Positions 16,840 to 26,151 of a stretch of 64,000 nt of DNA are shown here, in pieces; the stretch's first letter is position 1; the number at the start of each line of letters is the position of its first letter. The stretch is from Deltaproteobacteria bacterium (lineage in GTDB: Bacteria > Desulfobacterota > Desulfuromonadia > Desulfuromonadales > BM103): assembly GCA_024279915.1 (NCBI GenBank), contig JAJRRB010000078.1:62001-126000 (forward strand). Reading direction: 5' to 3'. The position numbers and the translations under genes are program-made. The notes beneath the pieces are model-generated. The model saw only the letters and a program-made list of their open reading frames with translations. It ran no database searches and was not told the origin of the DNA.

Positions 16840-17325
16840 GTGGAAAGAAAGCCGGAATCAAAGAAATCTCTGAGAACGTTCTTTATATTACTCATCATCT
16901 GGTTCATAACGATTGTTGCCGTGATTATAGGTTCCATCGTTTATGATCATTACCAGGCATCGGAATACAGTGACATTGCCGTGCCCTATGTCAAAAAAAT
17001 CATCCCGATCGTCTCGAAATGGGAGCCAACGGCAATCAGAAAATTGATGGTTCCGGAGGTCTCAGCTGAGATTTCGGAGGATACGTTTGCCCAGACCATG
17101 GCCTTGTTCTCTAAGCTAGGAGCACTGCAGAGTATAGAGGAACCGCAGTTTGAAGATGTTGATACCGGGGGCAAGACTGTCATCGGCATGCAAACCATCC
17201 TTGAATACGAGATCGATGCGAAGTATGAAAATGGTGACGCCGTAATTACGATCAAGCTTCTTTACAGGGACGGAGTATTAGAACTCTACAACTTCAACCT
17301 GGGATCTGAAGTTCTGCTCAAATAG
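16840..17325 (+). CDS. Single-pass membrane protein with cystatin-like soluble domain, unknown function
   Basis: The 161-residue product begins at a GTG and has a charged N-terminus, one membrane helix (FFILLIIWFITIVAVIIGSIVY) and an outward domain of about 120 residues. The pattern, helix then 'LMVPEVSAEIS...LEYEIDAKYENGDAVITIKLLYRDGVLELYNFNL', resembles small NTF2/cystatin-like periplasmic folds. I do not recognise a family. It ends in TAG, 21 bp before the amidotransferase and in frame with it. Confidence 0.6.
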   Translation: MERKPESKKSLRTFFILLIIWFITIVAVIIGSIVYDHYQASEYSDIAVPYVKKIIPIVSKWEPTAIRKLMVPEVSAEISEDTFAQTMALFSKLGALQSIEEPQFEDVDTGGKTVIGMQTILEYEIDAKYENGDAVITIKLLYRDGVLELYNFNLGSEVLLK

Positions 17326-17346
17326 TCTGATCACCGTAAGCTCTCA

Positions 17347-18072
17347 ATGAAAAAGCTCATTATTGTCAAAACCGGTTCAACCTTTGTCGATACTGCCGAA
17401 AGATATGGTGACTTCGATGAGATGACTTGCCGGGGGCTCGGCATCGACCCTGCTACTGTTCGGGTCGTCAATGCTGACCAGGGAGAAAGGCTACCGGATC
17501 CCAAGGCCTGCTATGGGGTCGTGATCACCGGTGCCCACTGTATGGTCACTGATGACTTGCCGTGGAGTCTGGCAATCGAAGCCTGGATTCCATCGCTCGT
17601 ACAGGCAGAGGTTCCCCTGCTCGGCATCTGCTACGGCCATCAACTGCTCGGCCGCGCCATGGGTGGCAACGTTGACTTTCACCCAGGCGGGAAAGAGGTC
17701 GGTACGGTTGCTATCAAGCTCCGCTCGGAGAGGAGTAACGACCCACTCTTCGCCAATCTAGCACCGCAATTCCCTGTACACGCCACCCACTCCCAGTCAG
17801 TGCTCAGCTTGCCGCCTGAAGCAGTGCTTCTGGCCGAAAATGATTTCGAACCGCACCATGCCTTCCGGCTTGGCCGCTGTGCATGGGGTGTTCAGTTTCA
17901 TCCTGAATACGACAGCAATGTTATGCGGGACTATGTCACAGCACAGTCTGACAGCCTTGTCCTGGCGGGTCAGAATGTGGATGCATTGTTGCAGAACCTG
18001 TGTGAGACTCCAGAGGCCAACAGCCTCCTGGTCACTTTTGCAGAATTGGCAATTCAGGGGGAGTTTTCATGA
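17347..18072 (+). CDS. Class I glutamine amidotransferase (GuaA-N-like)
   Basis: The 241-residue stand-alone amidotransferase has the nucleophile elbow GICYGHQLLG (Cys near residue 98), and His and Glu of the triad in QFHPEYD (about 184-188). Such proteins hydrolyse glutamine or act as gamma-glutamyl hydrolases; the partner synthase is not visible, so the substrate is open. It overlaps the next gene's upstream region by four bases (stop 18072), suggesting translational coupling to the coiled-coil protein. Confidence 0.85.
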   Translation: MKKLIIVKTGSTFVDTAERYGDFDEMTCRGLGIDPATVRVVNADQGERLPDPKACYGVVITGAHCMVTDDLPWSLAIEAWIPSLVQAEVPLLGICYGHQLLGRAMGGNVDFHPGGKEVGTVAIKLRSERSNDPLFANLAPQFPVHATHSQSVLSLPPEAVLLAENDFEPHHAFRLGRCAWGVQFHPEYDSNVMRDYVTAQSDSLVLAGQNVDALLQNLCETPEANSLLVTFAELAIQGEFS

Positions 18073-18086
18073 TAATGGGAGATACC

Positions 18087-18626
18087 ATGAAAAGGAGAGT
18101 TTTAATAAGAGTTCTATTTGGCTTGCTGGCGACCTACCTCTGTCTAAGCACTTCTGCACTTGCCGCACAAACTGATATGAATGACCGCTTGGTCGCTGAA
18201 GAACTCAAAGCTTTGTCAGCGTCTATTAATCGTCTTGTGAAACAGATGGAAACCCAGACAGGAAGCGTGCGCAAAGACACTACTCTGCGCAAGCTTGATA
18301 TCGCCATTGCTTATCTGAACTTCCGCTCCCGGCGGATCGAGATGTTTGAGCGAGATCTGCAGTCAGCCAGAACCAGTCGCAATCGTCTCGACGATGTTCT
18401 GGAACAGTTCCAGCGTGAAGAGGATAGACTGTCACAGGTTTCCGATCCCACTCAGAGAGATGTCATGCAAAGAGCCCGTGAAGAGCTCTCTCTTCGCAGA
18501 CAGATGGTTAAGGGCAGGCTCAGTCGTATGGATGAAGAAATCATTCTGCTGGAGAATCGGATTATGGAGATGCAGAGCCAGATCGATAACGTGGAAAGTT
18601 TCGTGCAAAAGAACCTGGAGTTTTAA
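18087..18626 (+). CDS. Secreted coiled-coil protein, unknown function
   Basis: The 179-residue protein has a signal peptide (RVLIRVLFGLLATYLCLSTSALAA) and then a nearly all-helical body with heptad-like patterns (LVAEELKALSASINRLVKQMETQ; EEIILLENRIMEMQSQIDNVESFVQKNLEF). It is probably periplasmic. I start at ATG 18087 because GGGAGA lies 5 nt upstream. No family is recognised. It lies 49 bp before a lipoprotein gene, as part of the same transcription unit. Confidence 0.65.
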   Translation: MKRRVLIRVLFGLLATYLCLSTSALAAQTDMNDRLVAEELKALSASINRLVKQMETQTGSVRKDTTLRKLDIAIAYLNFRSRRIEMFERDLQSARTSRNRLDDVLEQFQREEDRLSQVSDPTQRDVMQRAREELSLRRQMVKGRLSRMDEEIILLENRIMEMQSQIDNVESFVQKNLEF

Positions 18627-18675
18627 ACCCGAACCTTGTTGAATTGCCTGATTCAGGTTAAAGGGAGATTGACTG

Positions 18676-19292
18676 ATGAACAAGTTCTTTTGGATGTTGT
18701 GCTGTGCTGCTCTGGTGCTTGTTGCATGTGCTGAAAAAAAACCGAAGTTCAGAGTGTCTGGAAAGATGAAACCAAGGTAGGCAAGATCAACAAGGTCTTT
18801 GTCCTTGCGGTCGTTCAGGATCCAGCCATTCGCCGCTCGGTCGAATATGGCATTGTCGACATCCTTAATAAGGAAACCCTTCGAGCCATACCAACTCTCG
18901 ATTCATTCCCGAACATTGACGATATTGATAAATCCCTTGCCCATAAAATGATGCAAGAGTATGGCATAGATAGTGTCCTGCTGATCCGTCTTATCGACCG
19001 TAACGTGGAAAAAACCTACGTCAGTGGGACATCGTACTACGATGGTTTCTATGGCAACCGCTATGCGGGAGGATGGCACAATTATTATGGGCGTGGTTAT
19101 AATGTTTTCAGAACTCCGGGGTATGTCATTGAAAAGTACATTTCCACGGTAGAGACGGTAATCTTCGATATCGCCACGGACAAGGTTCGTTGGTCTACGG
19201 TGACTACAACCAAGGAGAATATAGTCTCCAAGGCTATAGAATCCTATCTCAAAACCATTGATACCTCCCTGACAGATAGCAAGCTCTTCTGA
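18676..19292 (+). pseudogene. Envelope lipoprotein gene split by a one-base loss in an A-run
   Basis: ATG 18676 (AAGGGAG upstream) opens a lipoprotein signal with lipobox LVAC, then A8 at 18733-18740 shifts the frame, and a TAG follows 13 codons later. In the neighbouring frame the protein resumes directly after the A-run (TEVQSVWKDE, then KVFVLAVVQDPAIRRSVEYGIVDILNK) and continues to 19292. One added A gives a single 205-residue lipoprotein. The body, with a Tyr/Gly-rich loop (YYDGFYGNRYAGGWHNYYGRGY) and ISTVETVIFDIATDKVRW, resembles DUF4136-like lipoproteins. A8/A9 could also permit transcriptional slippage. Confidence 0.7.
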
Positions 19293-19294
19293 TA

Positions 19295-19332
19295 ATAATG
19301 GCCACCTGGTTCATGTACCAGGTGGCCATTAT
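19295..19332. terminator. Perfect 16-bp stem bidirectional terminator
   Basis: ATAATGGCCACCTGGT (19295-19310) is repeated exactly inverted at 19317-19332 with a 6-nt loop. It lies between two convergent genes. Its ATGGCCAC core recurs in other hairpins of the window. Confidence 0.75.
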
Positions 19333-19357
19333 CTGTTGAATTAAAGGTTTGTTTGAC

Positions 19358-20209
19358 CTACTCTGGAATGGCGCCCAGCGTGATAAGCGCCTCAAATGCC
19401 GAAGTCCTCTTATTGGTAAACTTGCCAACCCATTTATCATAAATTTTCAGAATCTGTCTTGATCGATAAAGGTCAGATATTACTCGGTCTGCAATAAGTC
19501 GAAAGTCTGCATCATTTCTCCTTACTGACAGGGCAAAAGGCTCATATGAGAACAGGTCAGGAAGTACTGAAAAGCTGCTAGGCTTGCCGGATTTTATGGC
19601 CAGGCCAATCAGGACAATCTGATCGGCAGCATAAGCATCTATCTTGCCTTTCTCCAGAGCTGCAAGTGCTTCAGTCGATGAATTTAATAAAACGATCTCA
19701 GCCCCTGCATCTGTTTCCTGAAGCAATTTTTTCAACGTAACAGCAGTTGTCGTTCCTTTTGCAACACCAATCTTTTTGCCGGCAAAATTGTTCCTGATTT
19801 TCGTGCCCCGCAAACTCATAAATGTAGCACCCGTCACAAAGGTAAGCTGTGTGAAGTCAACCTTTTCGCCACGGGAAAGAGTCTTGGTCGTTGCTCCACA
19901 CAATATGTCAATTTTGTTGTCAGATAGCGCATCAAATCGGTTTGCAGATGTCACAGGGACATATTCAACCTCGACCTTGCTACCTATAGTGTTGTTTATT
20001 TCAGTGGCAATCTGTTCACAGATTTCAATAGAGTATCCCGCTGGGATCCCATCTTTACTCAGAAAAGACATGGGAGGGAGATCCTGGCGATAGCCGATTT
20101 TAACTTTTCCAGACTTTTGGATTTGTTGCAGAGTTCCCGTCAATTCCTGAGCCGAGAGTGGGCTAATCATAAAGGTGGAGAGTAGTAAGGTCGCCAGTAT
20201 CCATCTCAT
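19358..20209 (-). CDS. Periplasmic amino-acid-binding protein (family 3 solute-binding protein)
   Basis: The 283-residue secreted protein has a signal peptide (RMRWILATLLLSTFMISPLSA) and the family-3 binding fold: GKVKIGYRQDLPPMSFL, GYSIEICEQIA, SNKIDILCGATTKTLSRGE, GKKIGVAKGTTTAVTL. I start at ATG 20209 because AAGGAG lies 10 nt upstream. No permease or ATPase is adjacent, so it either serves the AapQMP transporter at 30-34 kb or is an orphan binding protein. Confidence 0.8.
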   Translation of the reverse strand: MRWILATLLLSTFMISPLSAQELTGTLQQIQKSGKVKIGYRQDLPPMSFLSKDGIPAGYSIEICEQIATEINNTIGSKVEVEYVPVTSANRFDALSDNKIDILCGATTKTLSRGEKVDFTQLTFVTGATFMSLRGTKIRNNFAGKKIGVAKGTTTAVTLKKLLQETDAGAEIVLLNSSTEALAALEKGKIDAYAADQIVLIGLAIKSGKPSSFSVLPDLFSYEPFALSVRRNDADFRLIADRVISDLYRSRQILKIYDKWVGKFTNKRTSAFEALITLGAIPE

Positions 20210-20306
20210 GCGCGTGTTCTCCTTCATTGCGGGTTTGATTAATAATACAAGGGTACAGGCTAACTCGAATCCAGTCATAGTCAAGCAGGGCTTGGTGCGT
20301 TCCCCT

Positions 20307-20825
20307 TTAATGTGGATCGGGATAATCGACGTAGGATCCTTGTGGCGTCACTCCTGGCGGTAGACTCTCCGGCGCTGAAGTTCCTTTCGGACCGAGGTAC
20401 TTCACGAACTGGTAGATGGCGCGTAGATCCTGCTCCGACGTTTTAGGCAGCATGACCCAGGCCATTGGCGAATCCTTGCGCATCTGCCTGGCAAGCACCA
20501 ACCAGTTGTCTTCAGACATGTTGTTAAACAGTAATCGCAAGTTGCTCGGATATACTGTCCCATAGGAACCACGGAAGCCGAGGCTGCCACCGGTCAACCA
20601 GTCTGCTTCTGGAATGTCGATCTTGCTTGTCATGTAGTCAGGAGTGTGGCAGTCGTTACATCCCATGATCTCAAGCACGTAACGACCACGATCAATGCCT
20701 GACAACTGTTGATTCTTAAGCTCGGCGTCAGATAATGGCTTGCTGGACTCTACGCATCCGATAGTCATAGCGAGTGTCACTAAAAGAGAGACAACCAGTT
20801 GCCCTGGCAAGTTGAATTCGCGCAC
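20307..20825 (-). CDS. Monoheme c-type cytochrome lipoprotein
   Basis: The 172-residue product has an N-terminal hydrophobic segment ending TIGC (possible lipobox) and one heme site CNDCH near residue 57. The likely distal Met is in SPMAWVMLPKTSEQDLRAIYQFVKYLG. The fold resembles class I cytochromes with an extended loop. It probably carries electrons in the periplasm; the partner is unknown. It is monocistronic, between the binding protein and the epimerase-like gene. Confidence 0.8.
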   Translation of the reverse strand: MREFNLPGQLVVSLLVTLAMTIGCVESSKPLSDAELKNQQLSGIDRGRYVLEIMGCNDCHTPDYMTSKIDIPEADWLTGGSLGFRGSYGTVYPSNLRLLFNNMSEDNWLVLARQMRKDSPMAWVMLPKTSEQDLRAIYQFVKYLGPKGTSAPESLPPGVTPQGSYVDYPDPH

Positions 20826-20897
20826 CTAATCCTCCTTGGAATAAAATCTTATCGTATTAAATAATTGCTGATGGGACAGACGTCACTAAAAATGATA

Positions 20898-21800
20898 TCA
20901 GGGCTTGTCCTGCAGGCAAGCGTCGATTCCTTCGGCATAGCTGAGTGGTTTCAGATCAAAGACTTGTGCCCACTCGGCAGAATCACAAACATTGCCTTCG
21001 ATTAACATCGTTAATTGGTCGCTGGAGATCGGGAAATACTCGCTGCCCTGCATCACCTTGATTATCGGCTTGATCATAAAGAGCGGCTGGTGGAGTTTGG
21101 TCACTTTTCCTTTGCCAATGCTTCGTGCAGTGATATCAAGGATTTCATCGTAGCTGTAGCTGGCCCCCCCGCCAAGGGTGTAGGTCGCACCGATCGATGC
21201 CGGTATTTCAAGGGCTTTAACAAAAGAGGCCGCGACCTGTTCCAGAGCGACCGGTTGCATGTGGTACTGACCGTCGCCTATGACCGGCACCGCCGGTATC
21301 CTTCGTATCAGTTCGGCAAGCATTTTGACGAATTCGCTGCCTGAACCGAATATAATTGAGGGCCTGAATATTGTCCAATCCAGAGCTGTCTTGCGTACTA
21401 ACTCCTCCGCCTGCCACTTGGTTCGGTGATACGCAGCTATGCCATTCTCACGTGTACCGTTAGCACTCATGTGAAGGTAACGTTGCACTCCTTGCCTTGT
21501 GGCCGCTTCCAGCATGTTCCCCGTGGCCTCGACGTGTATCTTCTTGAATGTAATACCACGACGGGGAAATTCACGGATGATGCCGACTAGATGAACGACT
21601 GCATCACAGCCTTCCATGGCGCCGACAAGACTGGCAGCATCAGTGACATCGCCCAGACGAACCTCTACACCCTCTGTAACCGCCAGCTTGCTTTCAGAGC
21701 CCTCGCGCACCAAGGCCCGCACAACATGCCCTGCTGCCACCAACTGCAGCAACACCTCGCTCCCCACAAAGCCCGTCCCGCCGGTCAAAAAAACTTTCAT
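20898..21800 (-). CDS. Atypical SDR-family NAD(P)-binding protein (complex I NDUFA9-like)
   Basis: The 300-residue protein opens with the nucleotide motif GGTGFVG (residues 7-13) and has DVTDAASL, VVHLVGIIRE and a degenerate active site in YHRTKWQAEELVR. It matches the atypical dehydrogenase group called 'complex I NDUFA9 subunit family' in bacteria, where the role is unproven. No Nuo genes lie near. ATG 21800 is the only sensible start. It diverges from the hydrogenase operon. Confidence 0.8.
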   Translation of the reverse strand: MKVFLTGGTGFVGSEVLLQLVAAGHVVRALVREGSESKLAVTEGVEVRLGDVTDAASLVGAMEGCDAVVHLVGIIREFPRRGITFKKIHVEATGNMLEAATRQGVQRYLHMSANGTRENGIAAYHRTKWQAEELVRKTALDWTIFRPSIIFGSGSEFVKMLAELIRRIPAVPVIGDGQYHMQPVALEQVAASFVKALEIPASIGATYTLGGGASYSYDEILDITARSIGKGKVTKLHQPLFMIKPIIKVMQGSEYFPISSDQLTMLIEGNVCDSAEWAQVFDLKPLSYAEGIDACLQDKP

Positions 21801-22159
21801 TACTTTAAACCCTTTTTGTCAGACTTACCGCAGGCCACGAATACCAGCATGTTCAACTATACCAGCGATATGCTGATGTGGAAATTAAGTCCAAAGTTTT
21901 TTGCAAAAGGGTGGAGATGAGATATATTTCATAAACGGACATAAGTTATGTGGAATTAACATATGTCGAATAGGTGTTGTCAATGCGGGAATTGTCAAGG
22001 CTTTGGGCTCTGTTTGTTTTCGCTTGACAAACAGTGTTCTAAAGTTTTATCAAGGACGTCATGAAATCTCTCAAGAAAATCTTACGATCAATTCTAATAT
22101 CTTGAATTTGTTATGTTTGCGCGTTTGATTAAAAATTGACACCGAAAGGAGGTCGCTCA
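21801..22159. other. 359-bp divergent region upstream of the hydrogenase operon
   Basis: No gene is supported. It is AT-rich on the right. A candidate plus-strand promoter is TTGACA (22024-22029), 18-bp spacer, TATCAA (22048-22053), giving a leader of about 100 nt before hyaA. I see no clear sigma54 or Fnr site. Confidence 0.5.
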
Positions 22160-23281
22160 ATGAAAACTGACCTGGATATCGTTTCCCCTCCGATTCCCGA
22201 GGAGATCCTTCAGCGCGTGGAGGCCAAAGGAATCAATCGTCGTGACTTTATCAAATTCTGTACGGCCACTACGGCCGCCCTGGCGTTGCCGGTGAGTTTT
22301 ATTCCTACCGTCGCCCAAGCCGTCGAAGACAAGCGCCCGCCGGTGATCTGGGTAGAATACCAGAGCTGCTCCGGTGACTCGGAAGCTTTCCTGCGGGCTA
22401 ACCAACCGACCGCCGGTGAGATCATTCTTGACCTGCTCTCGATCGAATATGCCGAGGTGCTCATGGCCGCAGCTGGCCACCAGGCCGAAGAAGCCAAACA
22501 CCAGGCGATGGAAAAATACAAGGGCCAGTACATCCTGATCGTTGAGGGCTCGATACCGACCGGTGCCGGTGGCGGTTACTGTACAATCGGCGGGCACAGT
22601 GCCGTGGATGATTGCAAGAAACTGGTACAGAATGCTGCCGCCACCATCTGTGTTGGCTCCTGCTCTTCTTTTGGCGGCATTCCTGCAGCGGCACCGAACC
22701 CGACCAGTGCCGTGTCAGTAAGCAGTCTGGTGCCAGGTGCAGCAATCGTCAACCTGCCTGGCTGCCCAGTTAACGCCGACAACCTGACAGCAACCATCGT
22801 CCACTTCTTAACTTTTGGCAAACTTCCGGCGGTTGATCGTCTCGGCCGACCGAAGTTCGCTTATGGCAAGCGCATTCATGATAACTGTGAGCGACGCGGC
22901 CACTTTGATGCTGGCCAGTATGCTGAAGCGTTTGGTGATGTTGCCCATCGCCAGGGACACTGCCTATACAAGCTCGGTTGCAAAGGTCCGGAAACTTTCC
23001 ATAACTGTCCCACCATTCGTTACAACGAAGGCACCTCCTGGCCGGTCATGGCTGGACATGGCTGCATCGGCTGTGCGGAGCCGGGTTTCTGGGACACGAT
23101 GAGTCCTTTCTACCGGCGCTTGCCCAAGGTGCCAGGGTTTGGAATTGAAGACACGGCCGACAAGATTGGCATCGGTCTGGCGGCAGCCACTGCAGTGGCT
23201 TTCGGCATCCATGGGGTAGCAAGTTGCTTCCGCAAGGGTGGTTCCATGGAAGAAGACAAGACCGGTAAGGAGGCTAACTGA
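22160..23281 (+). CDS. hyaA: Uptake [NiFe]-hydrogenase small subunit (HyaA type)
   Basis: Carries the Fe-S clusters that pass electrons from the active site. The 373-residue protein has a Tat signal (NRRDFIKFC near residue 26, then TTAALALPVSFIPTVAQA). Cluster ligands include WVEYQSCSGDSEAF, GYCTIGG, CVGSCSSFGG, NLPGCPVN, and the C-terminal CIGCAEPGFWD. A C-terminal hydrophobic helix (IGLAAATAVAFGI) would anchor it to the cytochrome b. I start at ATG 22160 behind AAAGGAGGT. It overlaps hyaB by one base. With HyaB and HyaC it forms a group 1 membrane-bound, H2-oxidising enzyme on the periplasmic side. Confidence 0.96.
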   Translation: MKTDLDIVSPPIPEEILQRVEAKGINRRDFIKFCTATTAALALPVSFIPTVAQAVEDKRPPVIWVEYQSCSGDSEAFLRANQPTAGEIILDLLSIEYAEVLMAAAGHQAEEAKHQAMEKYKGQYILIVEGSIPTGAGGGYCTIGGHSAVDDCKKLVQNAAATICVGSCSSFGGIPAAAPNPTSAVSVSSLVPGAAIVNLPGCPVNADNLTATIVHFLTFGKLPAVDRLGRPKFAYGKRIHDNCERRGHFDAGQYAEAFGDVAHRQGHCLYKLGCKGPETFHNCPTIRYNEGTSWPVMAGHGCIGCAEPGFWDTMSPFYRRLPKVPGFGIEDTADKIGIGLAAATAVAFGIHGVASCFRKGGSMEEDKTGKEAN

Positions 23282-24993
23282 TGGCCAAAAGAATTGTCGT
23301 TGATCCAATCACCCGTATAGAAGGCCACTTGCGCATCGAAGCCGTGATCGATGGTGGCAAGATCGTTGACGCCTGGAGTTCTTCCACGGCTTTCCGTGGT
23401 ATCGAGAAGATTCTCAAGGGACGTGATCCCCGTGATGCTCATCACTTCACCCAGCGTTTCTGCGGCGTCTGCACCACGGTTCATTCCATGGCCAGCATCC
23501 GCGCTGTGGAAGATGCCCTGAATATCCAGATTCCTGACAATGCTCGTCTGATCCGTAACCTGATTATGGGTATCCAGAACGTGCAGGACCATGTGATTCA
23601 CTTCTATCACCTGCATGCTCTTGACTGGGTCGATCTTGTCAGTGCCCTCTCTGCCGATCCGGTAGCAACTGCAAAATTCGCCCAATCGATCTCCAACTGG
23701 CCGAAATCGAGTGCTACCTATTTCAAGGGTATCCAGGACAAATTGGCCGCTTTTGCTGGCACCGGCCGTCTCGGTCCTTTCCAGAATGCTTACTGGGGAC
23801 ACAGTGCATACAAGCTGCCGCCTGAGGCGAACCTGATGGCGGTTGCTCACTATCTTGAAGCCCTCGAATGGCAAAAGGATATCATCAAGATCCACGCCAT
23901 TCTCGGTTCTAAAAATCCGCACCCACAGACCTTTTTGGTTGGCGGTATGTCGATTCCAGTCGATCCGGATAGCCAGAGCGCCATCAACGCTGACAAGATC
24001 GCTCACATCCGCAAACTTCTGCGCAAAGCCCGTGCGTTCGTCGAGCAGGTCTACATCCCCGACCTGCTGGCAGTGGCTCCAGCGTATCTCGACTGGGCCA
24101 GCATCGGTGGTGGAGTTGGCAATTACCTCTCCTACGGTGACTTCCCGATGGACAACAGTCCCGGCACCGGTAGCCTCTTCTTTCCCCGTGGTGTCATTAT
24201 GGGCAAGGATCTGGCCAACGTCATGGAGATGGATGAGAAGAAGATCACCGAATATGTCACTCACTCCTGGTACGACTACTCTGGGGGCAACGATAAGGGG
24301 TTGCATCCTTACGATGGCGAGACCAACGACAACTACACCGGTCCGAAGCCTCCCTACGAGTTTCTCGATACCGATGGCAAGTATTCCTGGGTCAAGTCAC
24401 CACGTTACATGGATCAGCCGATGGAGGTCGGTCCGCTGGCACGCATCCTGGTCGCTTATGCCTCCGGCGTTAAGGAAGTCGTGGACACCGTCAATTTCGT
24501 CCTCAAGACGCTCGGTGCTCCGGCTACCGCACTCTTCTCGACCCTCGGCCGCACTGCCGCCCGCGGCGTAGACGCGCTGCTCCTGGCCCAGAAGAACGAG
24601 CTCTGGCTCGATCAATTGGCCGATAACATGGGTCGCGGTATCTACGAAACCTTCAACAAGGAGAAATGGGATCCGGCAACCTGGCCAAAAGAGGCCCAGG
24701 GCTTCGGTTACCATGAGGCCCCGCGCGGTGCGCTCGGTCACTTTATCCGTATCGAAAACCAGAAGATCGCCAACTTCCAGGCAGTGGTTCCCTCAACCTG
24801 GAACGCCGGTCCACGCGATCCAGCCGGACAACTGGGGCCCTACGAGTCGGCCCTGATCGGCACTCCGATTGCAGACCCAGAGAAGCCTCTGGAGATATTG
24901 CGGACCATCCACTCCTTCGATCCCTGTCTGGCTTGTGCTGTGCACGTTATGGACGGCAAAGGCACGGAGATCGTTAAGGTTCGGGTCCTCTAA
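23281..24993 (+). CDS. hyaB: Uptake [NiFe]-hydrogenase large subunit (HyaB type)
   Basis: Holds the NiFe(CN)2CO site that splits H2. The 570-residue subunit begins KRIVVDPITRIEGHLRIE. It has the N-terminal nickel-binding CxxC in RFCGVCTTVHS (about residue 60) and the C-terminal DPCLACAVHVMDGKG motif. Cleavage after the His there by the maturation protease removes about the last 15 residues. It has no signal peptide and is exported with HyaA. TGATG overlap couples it to hyaA. Confidence 0.97.
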   Translation: MAKRIVVDPITRIEGHLRIEAVIDGGKIVDAWSSSTAFRGIEKILKGRDPRDAHHFTQRFCGVCTTVHSMASIRAVEDALNIQIPDNARLIRNLIMGIQNVQDHVIHFYHLHALDWVDLVSALSADPVATAKFAQSISNWPKSSATYFKGIQDKLAAFAGTGRLGPFQNAYWGHSAYKLPPEANLMAVAHYLEALEWQKDIIKIHAILGSKNPHPQTFLVGGMSIPVDPDSQSAINADKIAHIRKLLRKARAFVEQVYIPDLLAVAPAYLDWASIGGGVGNYLSYGDFPMDNSPGTGSLFFPRGVIMGKDLANVMEMDEKKITEYVTHSWYDYSGGNDKGLHPYDGETNDNYTGPKPPYEFLDTDGKYSWVKSPRYMDQPMEVGPLARILVAYASGVKEVVDTVNFVLKTLGAPATALFSTLGRTAARGVDALLLAQKNELWLDQLADNMGRGIYETFNKEKWDPATWPKEAQGFGYHEAPRGALGHFIRIENQKIANFQAVVPSTWNAGPRDPAGQLGPYESALIGTPIADPEKPLEILRTIHSFDPCLACAVHVMDGKGTEIVKVRVL

Positions 24994-25012
24994 CAGGAAG
25001 GAGGCGCATACT

Positions 25013-25666
25013 ATGAATGAAATTCGTTACGTATGGCAATGGCCGGTTCGCATTTGCCACTGGCTCAACGTGCTCTCCATGATCATGCTGGCGATCACCG
25101 GCTTCTTCATCGGTAGACCATTCATGACGGCACCGGATACTTCGATGTACATCATGGGCTGGATGCGTATGCTGCACTTCTCCTTCGCCTACCTGTTCAC
25201 GGTGTCAGTTGTCGCTCGCATCATCTGGATGTTCATCGGCAATGAGTACTCCTCATGGAAGGCCTTTTTCCCATGGCTGACCAAGGATGGACGCGTAGCG
25301 TTTGTGCAAATGCTTCGCTACTATACCTTCACCGGAAAAAAACTGCCCTACGCAGTTGGCCACAACCCGGTCGCGGCAACAGCTTATTTCGGTATCTTCA
25401 TCCTCTTTATCTTTCAGATCGTATCCGGATTCGCCATCTACGGGCAGTATGCTCCGGGTGGCTTCTGGGACGGGATCCTCGGTGGGCTCAATGTTCTGGT
25501 CGGCAACCAATGGTTGCGTTTGTTGCATCACGGCGTCATGTGGCTGCTGGTTGGTTTTGTCATCAACCATATCTACAGCGGCTGGTTGATGGATGTGAAA
25601 GAGCGTAATGGCACCATGAGCGGTATCTTCAGCGGCTACCGTTTCATCAAATCAAAGGACCTTTAA
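25013..25666 (+). CDS. hyaC: Ni/Fe-hydrogenase b-type cytochrome subunit (HyaC type)
   Basis: A 217-residue membrane diheme cytochrome b that passes electrons from the small subunit to quinone. It has four main helices and conserved His in RICHWLNVLSM, LHFSFAYLF, and LLHHGVMWLLVGFVINHIYSGW. I chose ATG 25013, which has GGAAGGAGG 9 nt upstream. It lies 19 bp after hyaB and overlaps hyaD by one base (TAATG). Confidence 0.95.
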   Translation: MNEIRYVWQWPVRICHWLNVLSMIMLAITGFFIGRPFMTAPDTSMYIMGWMRMLHFSFAYLFTVSVVARIIWMFIGNEYSSWKAFFPWLTKDGRVAFVQMLRYYTFTGKKLPYAVGHNPVAATAYFGIFILFIFQIVSGFAIYGQYAPGGFWDGILGGLNVLVGNQWLRLLHHGVMWLLVGFVINHIYSGWLMDVKERNGTMSGIFSGYRFIKSKDL

Positions 25667-26151
25667 TGTCGATTCTGGTCCTTGGCCTGGGCAACACAAT
25701 CATGACGGATGACGGTTTCGGGGTGGAAGTGGTGACGACGCTTGCATCCCGTTACCATTTTCATGGCTCGGTGAAGATTCTTGATGGTGGCACTCTCGGT
25801 CTGGATCTCCTCCCCCATCTCGAAGAAATCGAATCTTTGCTGATCATCGATGCCCTCGATATGCGTGATGATCCCGGTAAGATCTTCCGCATTGAAGGTG
25901 ATGAGGTACCAAGGGCGTTCGCCAGCAAACTCTCCGTTCATCAGATGGGGTTGCAGGATCTGCTTGCTGTGTCTGAGTTGCAGGGCCATGTACCGCGCAA
26001 CCTGGTGGTCTGGGGGGTGCAGCCGGAGTGTATCGAAATGGGTACGGAACTGACTGCTACGGTGGCAAGAGCGGTTGAACCATTGGCGATCAAAGTGCTG
26101 GAAGAGTTGCGAGGGTGGGGGGTTCAATACGAAATGAGAAACTTGGAGTGA
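25666..26151 (+). CDS. hyaD: Hydrogenase maturation endopeptidase (HyaD/HybD)
   Basis: Cuts the HyaB C-terminal extension once nickel is in place. The 161-residue protein has the family's nickel-sensing acidic residues: GLGNTIMTDDGFGVE (residues 6-20), IIDALDM in mid-protein and SVHQMGLQDLL with the conserved His near residue 93. It is translationally coupled to hyaC and to the cytochrome gene after it. Confidence 0.93.
   Translation: MSILVLGLGNTIMTDDGFGVEVVTTLASRYHFHGSVKILDGGTLGLDLLPHLEEIESLLIIDALDMRDDPGKIFRIEGDEVPRAFASKLSVHQMGLQDLLAVSELQGHVPRNLVVWGVQPECIEMGTELTATVARAVEPLAIKVLEELRGWGVQYEMRNLE

Noticed and set aside
22157-24306. Long minus-strand frames opposite the hydrogenase genes
   Set aside because: Shadows of high-GC codon usage; the plus-strand genes are unmistakable.
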